In this document: piece by piece, positions 1 through 12,437 of the stretch | Layout: each line of letters starts with the position of its first letter | How positions within the stretch are numbered: position 1 is the first letter of the stretch | Assembly (NCBI GenBank): GCA_963736285.1 | Contig: CAVTOA010000003.1 | Span: 248,001 to 312,000 of the forward strand | Length of the DNA stretch: 64,000 bases | Direction: 5' to 3' | From: CAVTOA01 sp963736285 | GTDB lineage: Bacteria; Actinomycetota; Actinomycetes; Mycobacteriales; QHCE01 | Notes under the pieces: generated by a model | The model's database searches: none | Seen by the model: the letters and a program-made list of their open reading frames with translations, nothing else | Told to the model about the DNA's origin: nothing | Made by a program: the position numbers and the translations under genes

Positions 1-54
1 ACGGCTGCACAATGCACTGTTGACGGCGACAACCGCTCCCGTCTAGCAGTGCGG

Positions 55-3000
55 TTAGACAACCGTGTGTGACTGAGCACTGCCGCTAAACGCAGTCCAC
101 AGTCCGGAATAGACACCAGCAGCCCGCAGCAGCTCGGCGTGAGTTCCCACCTCGGCTATCCGACCCGCCTCTACCACCACGATGCGGTCCGCGCGGGCCG
201 CAGTGGTTAACCGGTGCGCCACCACCAGGGTTGTCCGCTGACCCGCGAGCCGATCGCTGGCCCGGGTTACCGCTGCCTCCGTTGCCAGGTCGAGCGCTGC
301 GGTCGCCTCATCCATGAGCAGAATGTCAGGCTGCACCAACTGCGCTCGGGCCAACGCGATCAGCTGCCGCTGCCCGGTAGAGAGGTTACGACCTCGCTCA
401 GTAATGGTGTGGTAGTAACCGCCGTCGAGGTGGGCGATCATTTCGTGCGCGCCGACCGCACGCGCTGCGGACTCCACCTCAGCGTCACTCGCATGTGGAC
501 GGCCATAGGAGATGTTCTCCGCGACCGTTCCGGGGAACAGATACGGCTCCTGCGGCACTACTCCCAGCCGGTGTCGGTACGCCGCTAGATCGTAGTCCCG
601 TACGTCTATCCCATCGACGAGAATCCGTCCGCCGGACACGTCATAAAATCGGGACACGAGTTTGACCAATGTGGACTTTCCCGCGCCGGTCGCGCCCACC
701 AGGGCTACCGTCTCGCCGGGTGCGACGGTCAGGTTGACACCAGACAGCGCCTCCTGTCCCCCTTCTTGATAGGCAAAGTGAACGTTGTCGAAGACGATCT
801 CGCCAGCCAACCGAGGCACTGGCCGGGGCTCCGATGCCTCCGGAGTGCCGGACGGGGTCCGCAGCAGATCACGGAGTCGGTGCAATCCGACCCGCGCTTG
901 CTGATAGCCATCGAATACCTGCGAGAGATCCTGCACCGGCGAGAAGAACATCTCCAAGTAGATCAGGTACGCGATGAGCGCACCCGCGGTCAACTCTTTG
1001 TTGTGGACAAAGTGCGCACCCACGATGAGCACCAATGCCGCGGCGACGTCCGACAAAAATTGCACGAACGGGAAATACGTCGCGATGTAACGCTGAGCCC
1101 GCAAGCGAAGCATCCGGTAGTCGTTGCTGCGTTCGATGAAGCGCTCCCGGTTGTGCCCTTCGCGGCGGTAAGCCTGGGTGGTCCGCATGCCGGCGACGTT
1201 TTCTTGCAGGTCCGCGTTCACTGCGCTGACAGCCTCGCGAGCTTCGGTATAGGCGACAGATGATCGGGCGCGGAAGAGCAACGTCGCCACAATGAGCACC
1301 GGCACCGTGGTCAACACCACCAAGCCAAGCGCCAGATCCAACATCAGCAGCGCAACCAGAATCCCGAAAAACAACAGGATGCTAATGACCGCGGTGGTGA
1401 GACCCGTTTGCAAAAAAGTTGATAGCGCATCGATGTCGGTGGTCATGCGGGTCATAATTCTGCCGGACATTTCACGCTCGTAGTAGTCGAGCCCCAGCCG
1501 CTGTAGATGGGCAAATGTCTTGACGCGCAAGGTGTAGAGAAAGCGCTCGCCCGTGCGACCGGTCACGTAGGTCTGGGCAATGTTGATGCCCCAGTCGGCG
1601 ATCACCAACGCCAAGCCCATTATTGACACCGTCACGACGGCATTGAATGCGCCTCGAGTAATGCCATCGTCGATTCCCGACCGGAAAAAAATCGGCAGAA
1701 CCACACTGGCCACCGCATCGAGTGCGACCAGAAGTAAACCCAAGAGCAATGGCCACGTCAGGGAACGCAATAACCGCCGCAAGGTGAACTCGGGGTCTGG
1801 CGCCCGTGCCGCATTGTCGTCAATATCTGGCGTTTCCGTTGCTGGCGGAAGCGCCCGTACCTGAGCCAGCAGCTCAGGTGTCGGCCGCATGCTCGCGAGC
1901 ATGCCCCCCATGGGTCCTCGACCACCCGGGCCGCCCGCTGACAGACCGCGGCCCGATGCCTCGTCGATATCGGATCTCGGCGGTGCTTTGTCTGGATCCC
2001 ATAGCGCCGGCGTAACACCATCGTGTTGAAGATCCACGCCGGTCAATTCCACCGCGAGCTCGCCCGCGTCGACCCCCTCAGCGTCGCCTCCTGGGCCAGA
2101 CAACAACAAGCGGTACAGCGGACACCGTTGCGTCAGCTCTTGTTCTGTACCGACGTCGACGACACGTCCTTCATCGAGCACGGCGATGCGGTCAGCGAGG
2201 GCCAGGGTGGAACGGCGGTGAGCAACAAGCACGGTGGTGCGCCCCCGCATCACTCGGCGCAACGTGGCATGAATCTCGGCTTCGATCCTGGCGTCGACCG
2301 CCGACGTAGCATCGTCAAGCAGCAAAAACCGGGGGTCAGTAATCAGCGCCCGAGCAAGCGAAATCCGCTGACGCTGACCACCGGAGAGCGTCAGCCCCTG
2401 TTCGCCCACTCTGGTGTTGTATCCGTGGGGAAGCCGACGAATGAACTCGTCTGCTTCAGCAGCTCGGGCAGCGGCCACGATCTGGTCATCTGTCGCGTGT
2501 GGACGTCCATAGGCGATATTGGCGCGCACGGTGTCGGAGAAAAGAAAGCTGTCGTCAGCTACTAGACCGATCGTCGATCGCAGCGACTCCAATGTCAGAT
2601 CACGAACGTCATGACCATCGACCCGAATCGCGCCCTCCTGCACATCATAGAAACGTGGAAGCAACATCGAAATGGTCGATTTTCCCGAACCAGAGGTACC
2701 CACCAGTGCCAACGTCTCTCCTGGTTGGACGGTGACACTAAAGCCCTGTAACACTGGCTGCGACGCTAGATAGCCGAAGGTGACGTTGTCGAAGGTGATA
2801 GCACCCGAGAATTCACCCGACGTCGTTTTCATCGATGGGCGCGCGGCACCATCTGCGAAACGAGCTACCGGCGGGCCGCCGCTACGTGCCCGCAGGGGCA
2901 ACTCGAGCGCATCGGGCTTCTCGGTCAACGCCGGTCGCGCATCGATGACCTCAAAGACTCGAATCACGCTCGCCCGTGCTTGTTGGCCGATGGTCAACAA

Positions 3001-3939
3001 GCCAGCGAGCATGCGCACGGGCCCTACCAACTGCGCGAGGTAGGTAGAGAAGGCCAAAAACGTACCCAGGGTGAGCTGGTCATGGATCGCCAGCCAACCG
3101 CCCAGGAGCAAGATCGCGACCTGCCCGAGCACGGGGATCGCCTGCAATGCCGGGTTGTAGCGACTGTTGAACCGGATGGCTCGCAGTCGTGAGGCAAAGA
3201 GATTGCGGCCAGCACCCTCCAATTTAGCGAGCTCTTGCGCTTCTTGACCAAAGCCCTTTACCACCCGTACCCCAGTGACCGCATCGTCCACCACGGACGC
3301 AACCCCGGCGGCACGCTGCTGTGCCTCCCAGCTCGCCGGGAAAAGCCGCTTGCGCGATAGTCGCGCAATCCACCACAGCCCCGGACCGACGGCGAACGCC
3401 ACGACAGTGAGCAAAGGTGAAAGCACCACCATGACGCCCATCGCAATCACGAAGAGCAACACGTTGCCGAGAAGATACGGCAGCATCGCCAAGAGACCCT
3501 GCACCATGGTGATGTCGGAGGTGGCACGACTGACAATCTGCCCCGTTTGAAGTTCGTCCTGGCGAGCACCGTCCAAACGGGATAATGAGGTAAACAGCTC
3601 TGTGCGTAGATCGTGCTGCACATCAAGCGACAGCCGACCGCCTATGTATCGCCGGACGAATGCGGCGCCGAAGCTGAGAAGCGCCCCGCCCACCAGCAAA
3701 ATCGCCAACGGAAGCAATGGAAGTCGGTCGGAGAGAATCGAGTCATCGACTATTGCCCGTTCTACCAACGGAATCAGCGCCATGATCGCCATGCCGAACA
3801 CTGATGCACCGCAGGCAATGATGACCTGCCAGTGGTGCCGCCAGCAGTAGCGGTACAGCCTGCGCAACCAGCCCTGTTCATTTTCGGCAGATGGAGCCGG
3901 AAATGAGGGCTGGTGTGTAAGCAGCGAGGGTGCTGTCAC
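55..3939 (-). CDS. Fused heterodimeric ABC exporter (TMD-NBD-TMD-NBD)
   Basis: A 1294-residue membrane protein that joins two ABC exporter halves, each a six-helix transmembrane domain followed by an ATPase domain. It should export drugs or lipids using ATP. Half 1 has Walker A GTSGSGKS near residue 412, signature LSGGQ near 516 and Walker B LLLDDATS. Half 2 has GATGAGKS near 1080, signature LSTGQ near 1185 and LLMDEATA. The catalytic Glu is therefore Asp in half 1 and the signature is altered in half 2, which gives one degenerate and one active ATP site, the pattern known from heterodimeric exporters such as TM287/288. The GTG start has an AGGAG ribosome site that overlaps the stop region of the upstream marR gene, so the two are co-transcribed and likely coupled. 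Substrate unknown. Confidence 0.93.
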   Translation of the reverse strand: MTAPSLLTHQPSFPAPSAENEQGWLRRLYRYCWRHHWQVIIACGASVFGMAIMALIPLVERAIVDDSILSDRLPLLPLAILLVGGALLSFGAAFVRRYIGGRLSLDVQHDLRTELFTSLSRLDGARQDELQTGQIVSRATSDITMVQGLLAMLPYLLGNVLLFVIAMGVMVVLSPLLTVVAFAVGPGLWWIARLSRKRLFPASWEAQQRAAGVASVVDDAVTGVRVVKGFGQEAQELAKLEGAGRNLFASRLRAIRFNSRYNPALQAIPVLGQVAILLLGGWLAIHDQLTLGTFLAFSTYLAQLVGPVRMLAGLLTIGQQARASVIRVFEVIDARPALTEKPDALELPLRARSGGPPVARFADGAARPSMKTTSGEFSGAITFDNVTFGYLASQPVLQGFSVTVQPGETLALVGTSGSGKSTISMLLPRFYDVQEGAIRVDGHDVRDLTLESLRSTIGLVADDSFLFSDTVRANIAYGRPHATDDQIVAAARAAEADEFIRRLPHGYNTRVGEQGLTLSGGQRQRISLARALITDPRFLLLDDATSAVDARIEAEIHATLRRVMRGRTTVLVAHRRSTLALADRIAVLDEGRVVDVGTEQELTQRCPLYRLLLSGPGGDAEGVDAGELAVELTGVDLQHDGVTPALWDPDKAPPRSDIDEASGRGLSAGGPGGRGPMGGMLASMRPTPELLAQVRALPPATETPDIDDNAARAPDPEFTLRRLLRSLTWPLLLGLLLVALDAVASVVLPIFFRSGIDDGITRGAFNAVVTVSIMGLALVIADWGINIAQTYVTGRTGERFLYTLRVKTFAHLQRLGLDYYEREMSGRIMTRMTTDIDALSTFLQTGLTTAVISILLFFGILVALLMLDLALGLVVLTTVPVLIVATLLFRARSSVAYTEAREAVSAVNADLQENVAGMRTTQAYRREGHNRERFIERSNDYRMLRLRAQRYIATYFPFVQFLSDVAAALVLIVGAHFVHNKELTAGALIAYLIYLEMFFSPVQDLSQVFDGYQQARVGLHRLRDLLRTPSGTPEASEPRPVPRLAGEIVFDNVHFAYQEGGQEALSGVNLTVAPGETVALVGATGAGKSTLVKLVSRFYDVSGGRILVDGIDVRDYDLAAYRHRLGVVPQEPYLFPGTVAENISYGRPHASDAEVESAARAVGAHEMIAHLDGGYYHTITERGRNLSTGQRQLIALARAQLVQPDILLMDEATAALDLATEAAVTRASDRLAGQRTTLVVAHRLTTAARADRIVVVEAGRIAEVGTHAELLRAAGVYSGLWTAFSGSAQSHTVV

Positions 3940-3947
3940 AAGTGCTC

Positions 3948-4454
3948 CTAGGCTTGGGCGGTGCGACTACGGTCGGCGACTCGACATGGGTGGTGGTCGA
4001 GTGCCGATTCCAACTCGACCATCAACGCAAGTAGTCTGCTTGGGTCGCTGGTTTTCGCGAGTAATGAGCCGAGCTGAGCTGAGAATGCAGACTCGGCATG
4101 GTGAAGAGCGCGGCGTCCAACATCGGTAATGACAAGCCGGACAACCCTCCGGTCACAGGGGTCACTTTCTCGAACGGCATAACCTCCACTGACGAGTCCA
4201 TCTGCGGCCACGGTCAAGGTTGGCTTGCGGATCGCCAACTTTTCGGCAAGCCGCGCCGATTTTTCGCCGCCCTCGGCAAGCACTGCGAGGATTCGGTATT
4301 GCGGAAGCGTCAATCCACCCTCGGCGCACTCCAGCACGCGCAGAAGACGGGCGATTATGCGTACCGCCTGTCTCAGCCGCCCGGCATTAAGTACCTTCGA
4401 GGCTGGAGGGTTTAGTTCGGCTCCCGCGAAAGAGTCAGATGCTGCCCTAGCCAT
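3948..4454 (-). CDS. MarR-family transcriptional regulator
   Basis: 168 residues with a MarR winged-helix domain: a recognition segment (LTLPQYRILAVLAEGG, then KLAIRKPTLTVAADGLVSGG) and a wing containing DPCDRRVVRLVITDVG. It lies 8 bp upstream of the ABC exporter on the same strand, the usual arrangement for a ligand-responsive repressor of an efflux pump. A perfect inverted repeat sits directly before its ATG, suggesting autoregulation. The only good Shine-Dalgarno (GGAGG) is about 24 nt from the ATG, on the far side of that repeat. No other start codon lies between, so the spacing is odd. Confident in the family, unsure of the ligand. Confidence 0.9.
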   Translation of the reverse strand: MARAASDSFAGAELNPPASKVLNAGRLRQAVRIIARLLRVLECAEGGLTLPQYRILAVLAEGGEKSARLAEKLAIRKPTLTVAADGLVSGGYAVRESDPCDRRVVRLVITDVGRRALHHAESAFSAQLGSLLAKTSDPSRLLALMVELESALDHHPCRVADRSRTAQA

Positions 4455-4471
4455 AGTTAGAGACGCTAACT
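4455..4471. promoter_or_regulatory. Candidate MarR operator (6-5-6 palindrome)
   Basis: On the minus strand it reads AGTTAG-CGTCT-CTAACT, a perfect 6-bp inverted repeat with a 5-bp spacer immediately upstream of the marR ATG. MarR proteins bind such short palindromes as dimers. Its position inside the leader of the marR-exporter operon fits autorepression. Inferred from position and symmetry only. Confidence 0.55.
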
Positions 4472-4542
4472 TTTAGACCTCCTTACCGCAATGGATTGCT
4501 GTTGTCCGCGAGACACTACGGGCCGCAGGGCATCGTCGTGAG

Positions 4543-4569
4543 TTATCCACACCCGCGTATTTATCCACA
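4543..4569 (+). promoter_or_regulatory. Two DnaA boxes upstream of nrdA
   Basis: Two perfect copies of TTATCCACA, at 4543-4551 and 4561-4569, lie in the same orientation 18 bp apart in the intergenic region ahead of the nrd operon. TTATCCACA is the high-affinity DnaA box, and DnaA is known to regulate nrdAB in Escherichia coli. The rest of the 315-bp gap holds the marR leader, the NrdR-like box and no gene that I can see. Confidence 0.6.
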
Positions 4570-4672
4570 GTTGAGTCATGCGCCGGCCATTTTCTGATTG
4601 CCATATGGTTTGGTAGCCAAGCGTCGCCCACTGAGTCAAACACGCCCATATTGGGGTCTTACACAACCCCTA

Positions 4673-4688
4673 ACACAACATGTAGTCT
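4673..4688 (+). promoter_or_regulatory. Possible NrdR box
   Basis: ACACAACATGTAGTCT matches the NrdR consensus ACACWATATATWGTGT at 13 of 16 positions and lies about 100 bp upstream of the nrdA start. NrdR normally needs two boxes a few helical turns apart, and I could not find a convincing second one. Treat as a weak candidate. Confidence 0.3.
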
Positions 4689-4786
4689 TATTGCCGCTGG
4701 TGGCTTTGTCGAACAAGCCGGGGCAATCATCGTCGTGTACGTGCTTTGTCGCGTGCCATCGTTTCGGACCGCGAGGAGAAAAAGCT

Positions 4787-8839
<4,053 letters not shown>

Positions 8840-8877
8840 CGCCCACACACCGAACAAGATTGATAACGAAGGGTCCC

Positions 8878-9948
8878 ATGTCTACGGCACATACAGACTC
8901 CACCGGCCTCGGCGAGATCAACCGGGGAGCCAGCCGCGTGAGCGTCGACGAAAAGGCGATGATCAACGCGCGTTCAGACGTCAACCAACTCCTGCCGCTC
9001 AAATACCGCTGGGCATGGGAAAAATACCTCGCCGGCTGCAACAACCACTGGATGCCGACCGAGGTCTCGATGCAGGCCGACATCGCGCTGTGGAAGTCAC
9101 GCGACGGCCTCACCGAAGACGAACGGCGGGCTCTCAAACGAAACCTGGGCTTTTTTGCCACGTCAGAGTCGCTGGTCGCGAACAACATTGTGCTCGCGGT
9201 GTACCGACACCTGACCAACCCGGAATGCCGTCAGTATCTGCTGCGACAAGCATTCGAAGAGGCAGTACACACGCACACCTTCGAGTACATCTGTGAAAGC
9301 CTCGGCCTCGACGAAGGCGAACTGTTCAACATGTACCGCGAGGTACCGTCCATTACCGACAAAGCCGCCTGGGCGCTGGAATACACCCAGCACCTAGAAG
9401 ACCCCGAATTTCGCACCGGCACCCTTGAAACCGACCAGGCGTTCCTTCGCGACTTGGTGGCCTTCTACGTAGTGTTCGAAGGCATGTGGTTCTACACCGG
9501 ATTTGCGCAGATTCTCTCGCTGGGGCGTCGCAATAAGATGGTCGGCATCGCCGAGCAGTATCAATACATCTTGCGTGACGAATCGATCCACCTCAACTTT
9601 GGCATCGACGCCATCAACCAGATAAAGATCGAGAATCCGCGGTTGTGGAGCGAAGATTTCCAGGCCGAGATTCGGCGCATGCTTGCAGAGGCCTGCGAGC
9701 TGGAGGTCGCCTACGGCCGGGACACTATGCCGCGCGGCATCCTCGGCCTCAACGCCGACATGTGTGAGCAGTACATGCACGTCATCACCAACCGGCGGTG
9801 TGTCCAATTGGGACTTAAGCCGGTTTTCCCTGAGACAGAAAATCCGTTCCCGTGGATGTCGGAAATGATGGATCTGGGTAAAGAAAAGAACTTCTTTGAG
9901 ACTCGAGTCATTGAGTATCAAAGCGGCGGCGCTCTCGACTGGGACTAG
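8878..9948 (+). CDS. nrdB: Ribonucleotide reductase R2 subunit, class Ic-like (Mn/Fe)
   Basis: 356-residue ferritin-like radical subunit. ATG at 8878 is preferred over the upstream TTG because a purine-rich GAAGGG precedes it. Metal ligands are visible: Glu97 (SESLVANN), Glu128 and His131 in FEEAVHTHTF, a Glu in FEGMWFYTG, and Glu and His in RDESIHLNF. Residue 135, where class Ia R2 has the radical Tyr (E. coli Tyr122), is Phe. The first ligand is Glu, not Asp. Both are hallmarks of the Chlamydia trachomatis class Ic protein, which uses a Mn(IV)/Fe(III) cofactor in place of a tyrosyl radical. From recall, the whole sequence resembles that protein closely. The next gene is a manganese transporter. 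Confidence 0.94.
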   Translation: MSTAHTDSTGLGEINRGASRVSVDEKAMINARSDVNQLLPLKYRWAWEKYLAGCNNHWMPTEVSMQADIALWKSRDGLTEDERRALKRNLGFFATSESLVANNIVLAVYRHLTNPECRQYLLRQAFEEAVHTHTFEYICESLGLDEGELFNMYREVPSITDKAAWALEYTQHLEDPEFRTGTLETDQAFLRDLVAFYVVFEGMWFYTGFAQILSLGRRNKMVGIAEQYQYILRDESIHLNFGIDAINQIKIENPRLWSEDFQAEIRRMLAEACELEVAYGRDTMPRGILGLNADMCEQYMHVITNRRCVQLGLKPVFPETENPFPWMSEMMDLGKEKNFFETRVIEYQSGGALDWD

Positions 9949-9970
9949 CGCAAACTGCCAGGCTTACGTC

Positions 9971-11230
9971 ATGTCGTCACCGCCAGCAACCGCGACTAAA
10001 ACGGCTGCACCACGACGTCTATCCCGTCTCAAGGCCGGCTCAGCATTGCTTGGGCCGGCCTTCGTCGCGGCCATCGCTTATGTGGACCCGGGCAACGTTG
10101 CCATCAACATGACAGCCGGCGCCCGCTACGGCTACCTGCTGGTGTGGGTGGTTATCGCCGCAAACCTGATGGCTGGCCTGGTGCAATACCTGTCCGCCAA
10201 GTTGGGGGTAGTGACCGGACAATCGCTTCCAGAGCTGCTGCGTGACCGACTGCCGCGTACTGCCCGGCTGCTCTATTGGGCGCAAGCCGAACTGGTGGCG
10301 GTAGCGACCGATCTCGCCGAAGTCATCGGTGGCGCGATCGCACTGTCGCTACTCTTCGACCTTCCATTGCTCGTGGGCGGATCAATCACCGGCGTGGTCT
10401 CGCTGTTCCTGTTGAGCGTGCAGAACCGGCATGGCCAACGCTCTTTTGAACGGGTCGTCACTGGTTTTTTGCTGATTATTGCGGGCGGGTTCATCGCTGG
10501 CCTGTTTGTAGATCCCCCATCAGTGTCCGGCACCGGCACCGGGCTCATCCCTAGCTTTAGCGGATCCGGCAGCGTGCTACTGGCGGCCGGAATGCTCGGC
10601 GCTACCGTCATGCCGCACGTGATCTACCTGCATTCGGCGCTCGCCCGTGACCGGTATGGGCAGGTCACGCGGCCCGCTCAACGACGCCGGCTCTTGTCAG
10701 CAACGCGGATCGATGTCAGCATCGCCATGCTCCTAGCTGGTGCGGTCAACCTGGCCATGCTGCTGGTCGCTGCCAGCGCACTCGGGAGCTTTAACGGAAC
10801 CGACACTCTGGCTGGCATCCACACCGCCATCGACCACACTCTCGGATCTGGTGTTGCGGTGCTTTTCGCCATTGGACTGTTGGCGTCGGGGCTCGCGTCT
10901 ACGTCCGTGGGCTGTTATGCCGGGGCCGTTATCATGCGCGGGCTGCTTCGCACTCACATCCCGCTGCTTGTCCGTCGAGTAATCACGTTGCTGCCAGCAT
11001 TGGTCGTGTTGGCGATCGGCATCAATCCGACCCAGACACTGGTCATCTCGCAAGTAGTGCTCTCGTTTGGCATTCCGTTCGCATTACTGCCGTTGGTGTG
11101 GCTGACGAGCCGCCGAAGTCTCATGGGCGGCAGCGTCAACAAGGGCGTGACCACCTTCTTGGCATGTGGAATCGCCGGCGCGGTGACAACGCTGAATGCG
11201 GTACTGATCTTTTTGACGTTTGCGGAATGA
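9971..11230 (+). CDS. mntH: Nramp-family manganese/divalent metal importer
   Basis: 419-residue membrane protein of the Nramp family, a proton-coupled importer of Mn2+ and Fe2+. The diagnostic metal-binding motifs are present: DPGN in the first helix (AAIAYVDPGNVAINM) and MPH in the sixth (LGATVMPHVIYLHSAL). The ATG at 9971 is chosen, 22 bp after nrdB; the open frame upstream overlaps nrdB and lacks Nramp similarity. Length is typical. Tight linkage to a Mn/Fe-type reductase suggests it supplies the cofactor metal; this is inference from context. The stop is UGA. Confidence 0.92.
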   Translation: MSSPPATATKTAAPRRLSRLKAGSALLGPAFVAAIAYVDPGNVAINMTAGARYGYLLVWVVIAANLMAGLVQYLSAKLGVVTGQSLPELLRDRLPRTARLLYWAQAELVAVATDLAEVIGGAIALSLLFDLPLLVGGSITGVVSLFLLSVQNRHGQRSFERVVTGFLLIIAGGFIAGLFVDPPSVSGTGTGLIPSFSGSGSVLLAAGMLGATVMPHVIYLHSALARDRYGQVTRPAQRRRLLSATRIDVSIAMLLAGAVNLAMLLVAASALGSFNGTDTLAGIHTAIDHTLGSGVAVLFAIGLLASGLASTSVGCYAGAVIMRGLLRTHIPLLVRRVITLLPALVVLAIGINPTQTLVISQVVLSFGIPFALLPLVWLTSRRSLMGGSVNKGVTTFLACGIAGAVTTLNAVLIFLTFAE

Positions 11231-11257
11231 ACCGCCATCGAGCTGGGCTGACCGGCC

Positions 11258-12301
11258 TCACTTTGTCGCGATGACAATGCCGTGGGGTGTCCATGCGTGG
11301 CAATTGATTCGCCGAGTGCTGGCGAATCCGGCTTGTCGAGCCCAATCTTCGTACTGCGCAAAGGAATAGATCATGCCGCCTTCTGCGGGAATAGCGGCGA
11401 AGTACACGCTATCGAGCGCGGCCATCAGCGGACCATCTCCGGCATCATCGGACATGGAATTGAAAATGACCACGCTGCCCCCGTCGGGGAGAGAATCATA
11501 AGCGCGGCGTAGCAGGTCCACATTTTGTTCCGGGGTCCAGATCACCAGCTGGTGTGAGAACAATACGCAATCATGTCCGGTGGGGTATTCGTCAGCGAAA
11601 AAGTCTCCCCCAAAAACGGTGACACGATCCGACAATTCCGCGCTATCAATAGTGTCTTGGGTAATCGGAACAGTGGGCGGAATCTCGAATATTTCGATAT
11701 TCAACTGCGGAAATTTCCGGGCTAGCGCAATCGCATTGACGCCGGTACCCCCGCCCATGTCGAGCACTTTGTTGAACAGTCCAAAGTCGATGTTCTCTAA
11801 TAGCCGCCTATTGGAAATCTCCGACCACGAGTGCATATAGCGATAGAAAACCTTTTCTAGCTCAGGATTTTCGTGCAGCCTATGGTAAAGATCCCGTCCC
11901 GCTCCTGGCACGCGACGCAAGCCGGCGTTGGTGTTTGTCCGCAACGACTCAGTGAAATCGACCTGCCCCAAATACGTGATGTACTGCTCAAACGCCACGA
12001 TGTTCGCGAAGTCTTGCCATTCGCCATCGTCGAAGAGCTGGTCTATCACTTTCGCATTCCGGTAACGGCCGTCTTCGCTTACCCGCGTCAAGCGAAGCGA
12101 GGTCGTTCCGAGAAGCAACACATCACGGGACCGCTCGGCGAGACCAAGCTTGGACGCGATCTCGCTTTTATCCAGCCCCGGCTCTTCGTGGAGCAAGGTA
12201 AAAAGACCTAACTCGCAGCCCGCATTGAGGTACTGGAAAGCCGAATGTCCAAAAAGAACGCCCGTCATCTCGTCCATAGTGAGGATAGAAGATCGCACCA
12301 C
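11258..12301 (-). CDS. SAM-dependent O-methyltransferase (methyltransferase family 2)
   Basis: 347 residues. The N-terminal winged-helix dimerisation domain (GHSAFQYLNAGCELGLFTLL) is followed by a Rossmann methyltransferase fold with SAM-binding VLDMGGGTGVNAIALA, the acidic EIFEIPPTV strand and a DSLPDGGSVVIFN post-motif. This is the layout of caffeate/hydroxyneurosporene-type O-methyltransferases that act on small molecules. GTG start preceded by GAGGGG. It converges on mntH with 27 bp between the stops and stands alone, so the substrate cannot be inferred. Confidence 0.85.
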   Translation of the reverse strand: MVRSSILTMDEMTGVLFGHSAFQYLNAGCELGLFTLLHEEPGLDKSEIASKLGLAERSRDVLLLGTTSLRLTRVSEDGRYRNAKVIDQLFDDGEWQDFANIVAFEQYITYLGQVDFTESLRTNTNAGLRRVPGAGRDLYHRLHENPELEKVFYRYMHSWSEISNRRLLENIDFGLFNKVLDMGGGTGVNAIALARKFPQLNIEIFEIPPTVPITQDTIDSAELSDRVTVFGGDFFADEYPTGHDCVLFSHQLVIWTPEQNVDLLRRAYDSLPDGGSVVIFNSMSDDAGDGPLMAALDSVYFAAIPAEGGMIYSFAQYEDWARQAGFASTRRINCHAWTPHGIVIATK

Positions 12302-12437
12302 GGCCCCCTCGATCAGCTATTCAGTGGCTTTATTGGCTTTATTGGCCAACATTAGCCTTGCACCAATCCGAGAATAAGTTGTTCAATGCCGATATTTTGA
12401 TAAGAGTTTGAGCAATAAACAACGACGAATTCGCAAC

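Noticed and set aside
2023..2565. 180-residue plus-strand open frame inside the ABC exporter
   Set aside because: It lies opposite a well-conserved coding sequence, has no ribosome site or motif, and is a mirror of the exporter's codon use.
4598..4786. 63-codon N-terminal extension of NrdA
   Set aside because: It reads through the promoter region, lacks similarity to the ATP-cone, and a strong ribosome site fits GTG 4787.
11258..12301. Part of a natural-product cluster
   Set aside because: The methyltransferase stands alone; no synthase, carrier protein or tailoring genes are adjacent.
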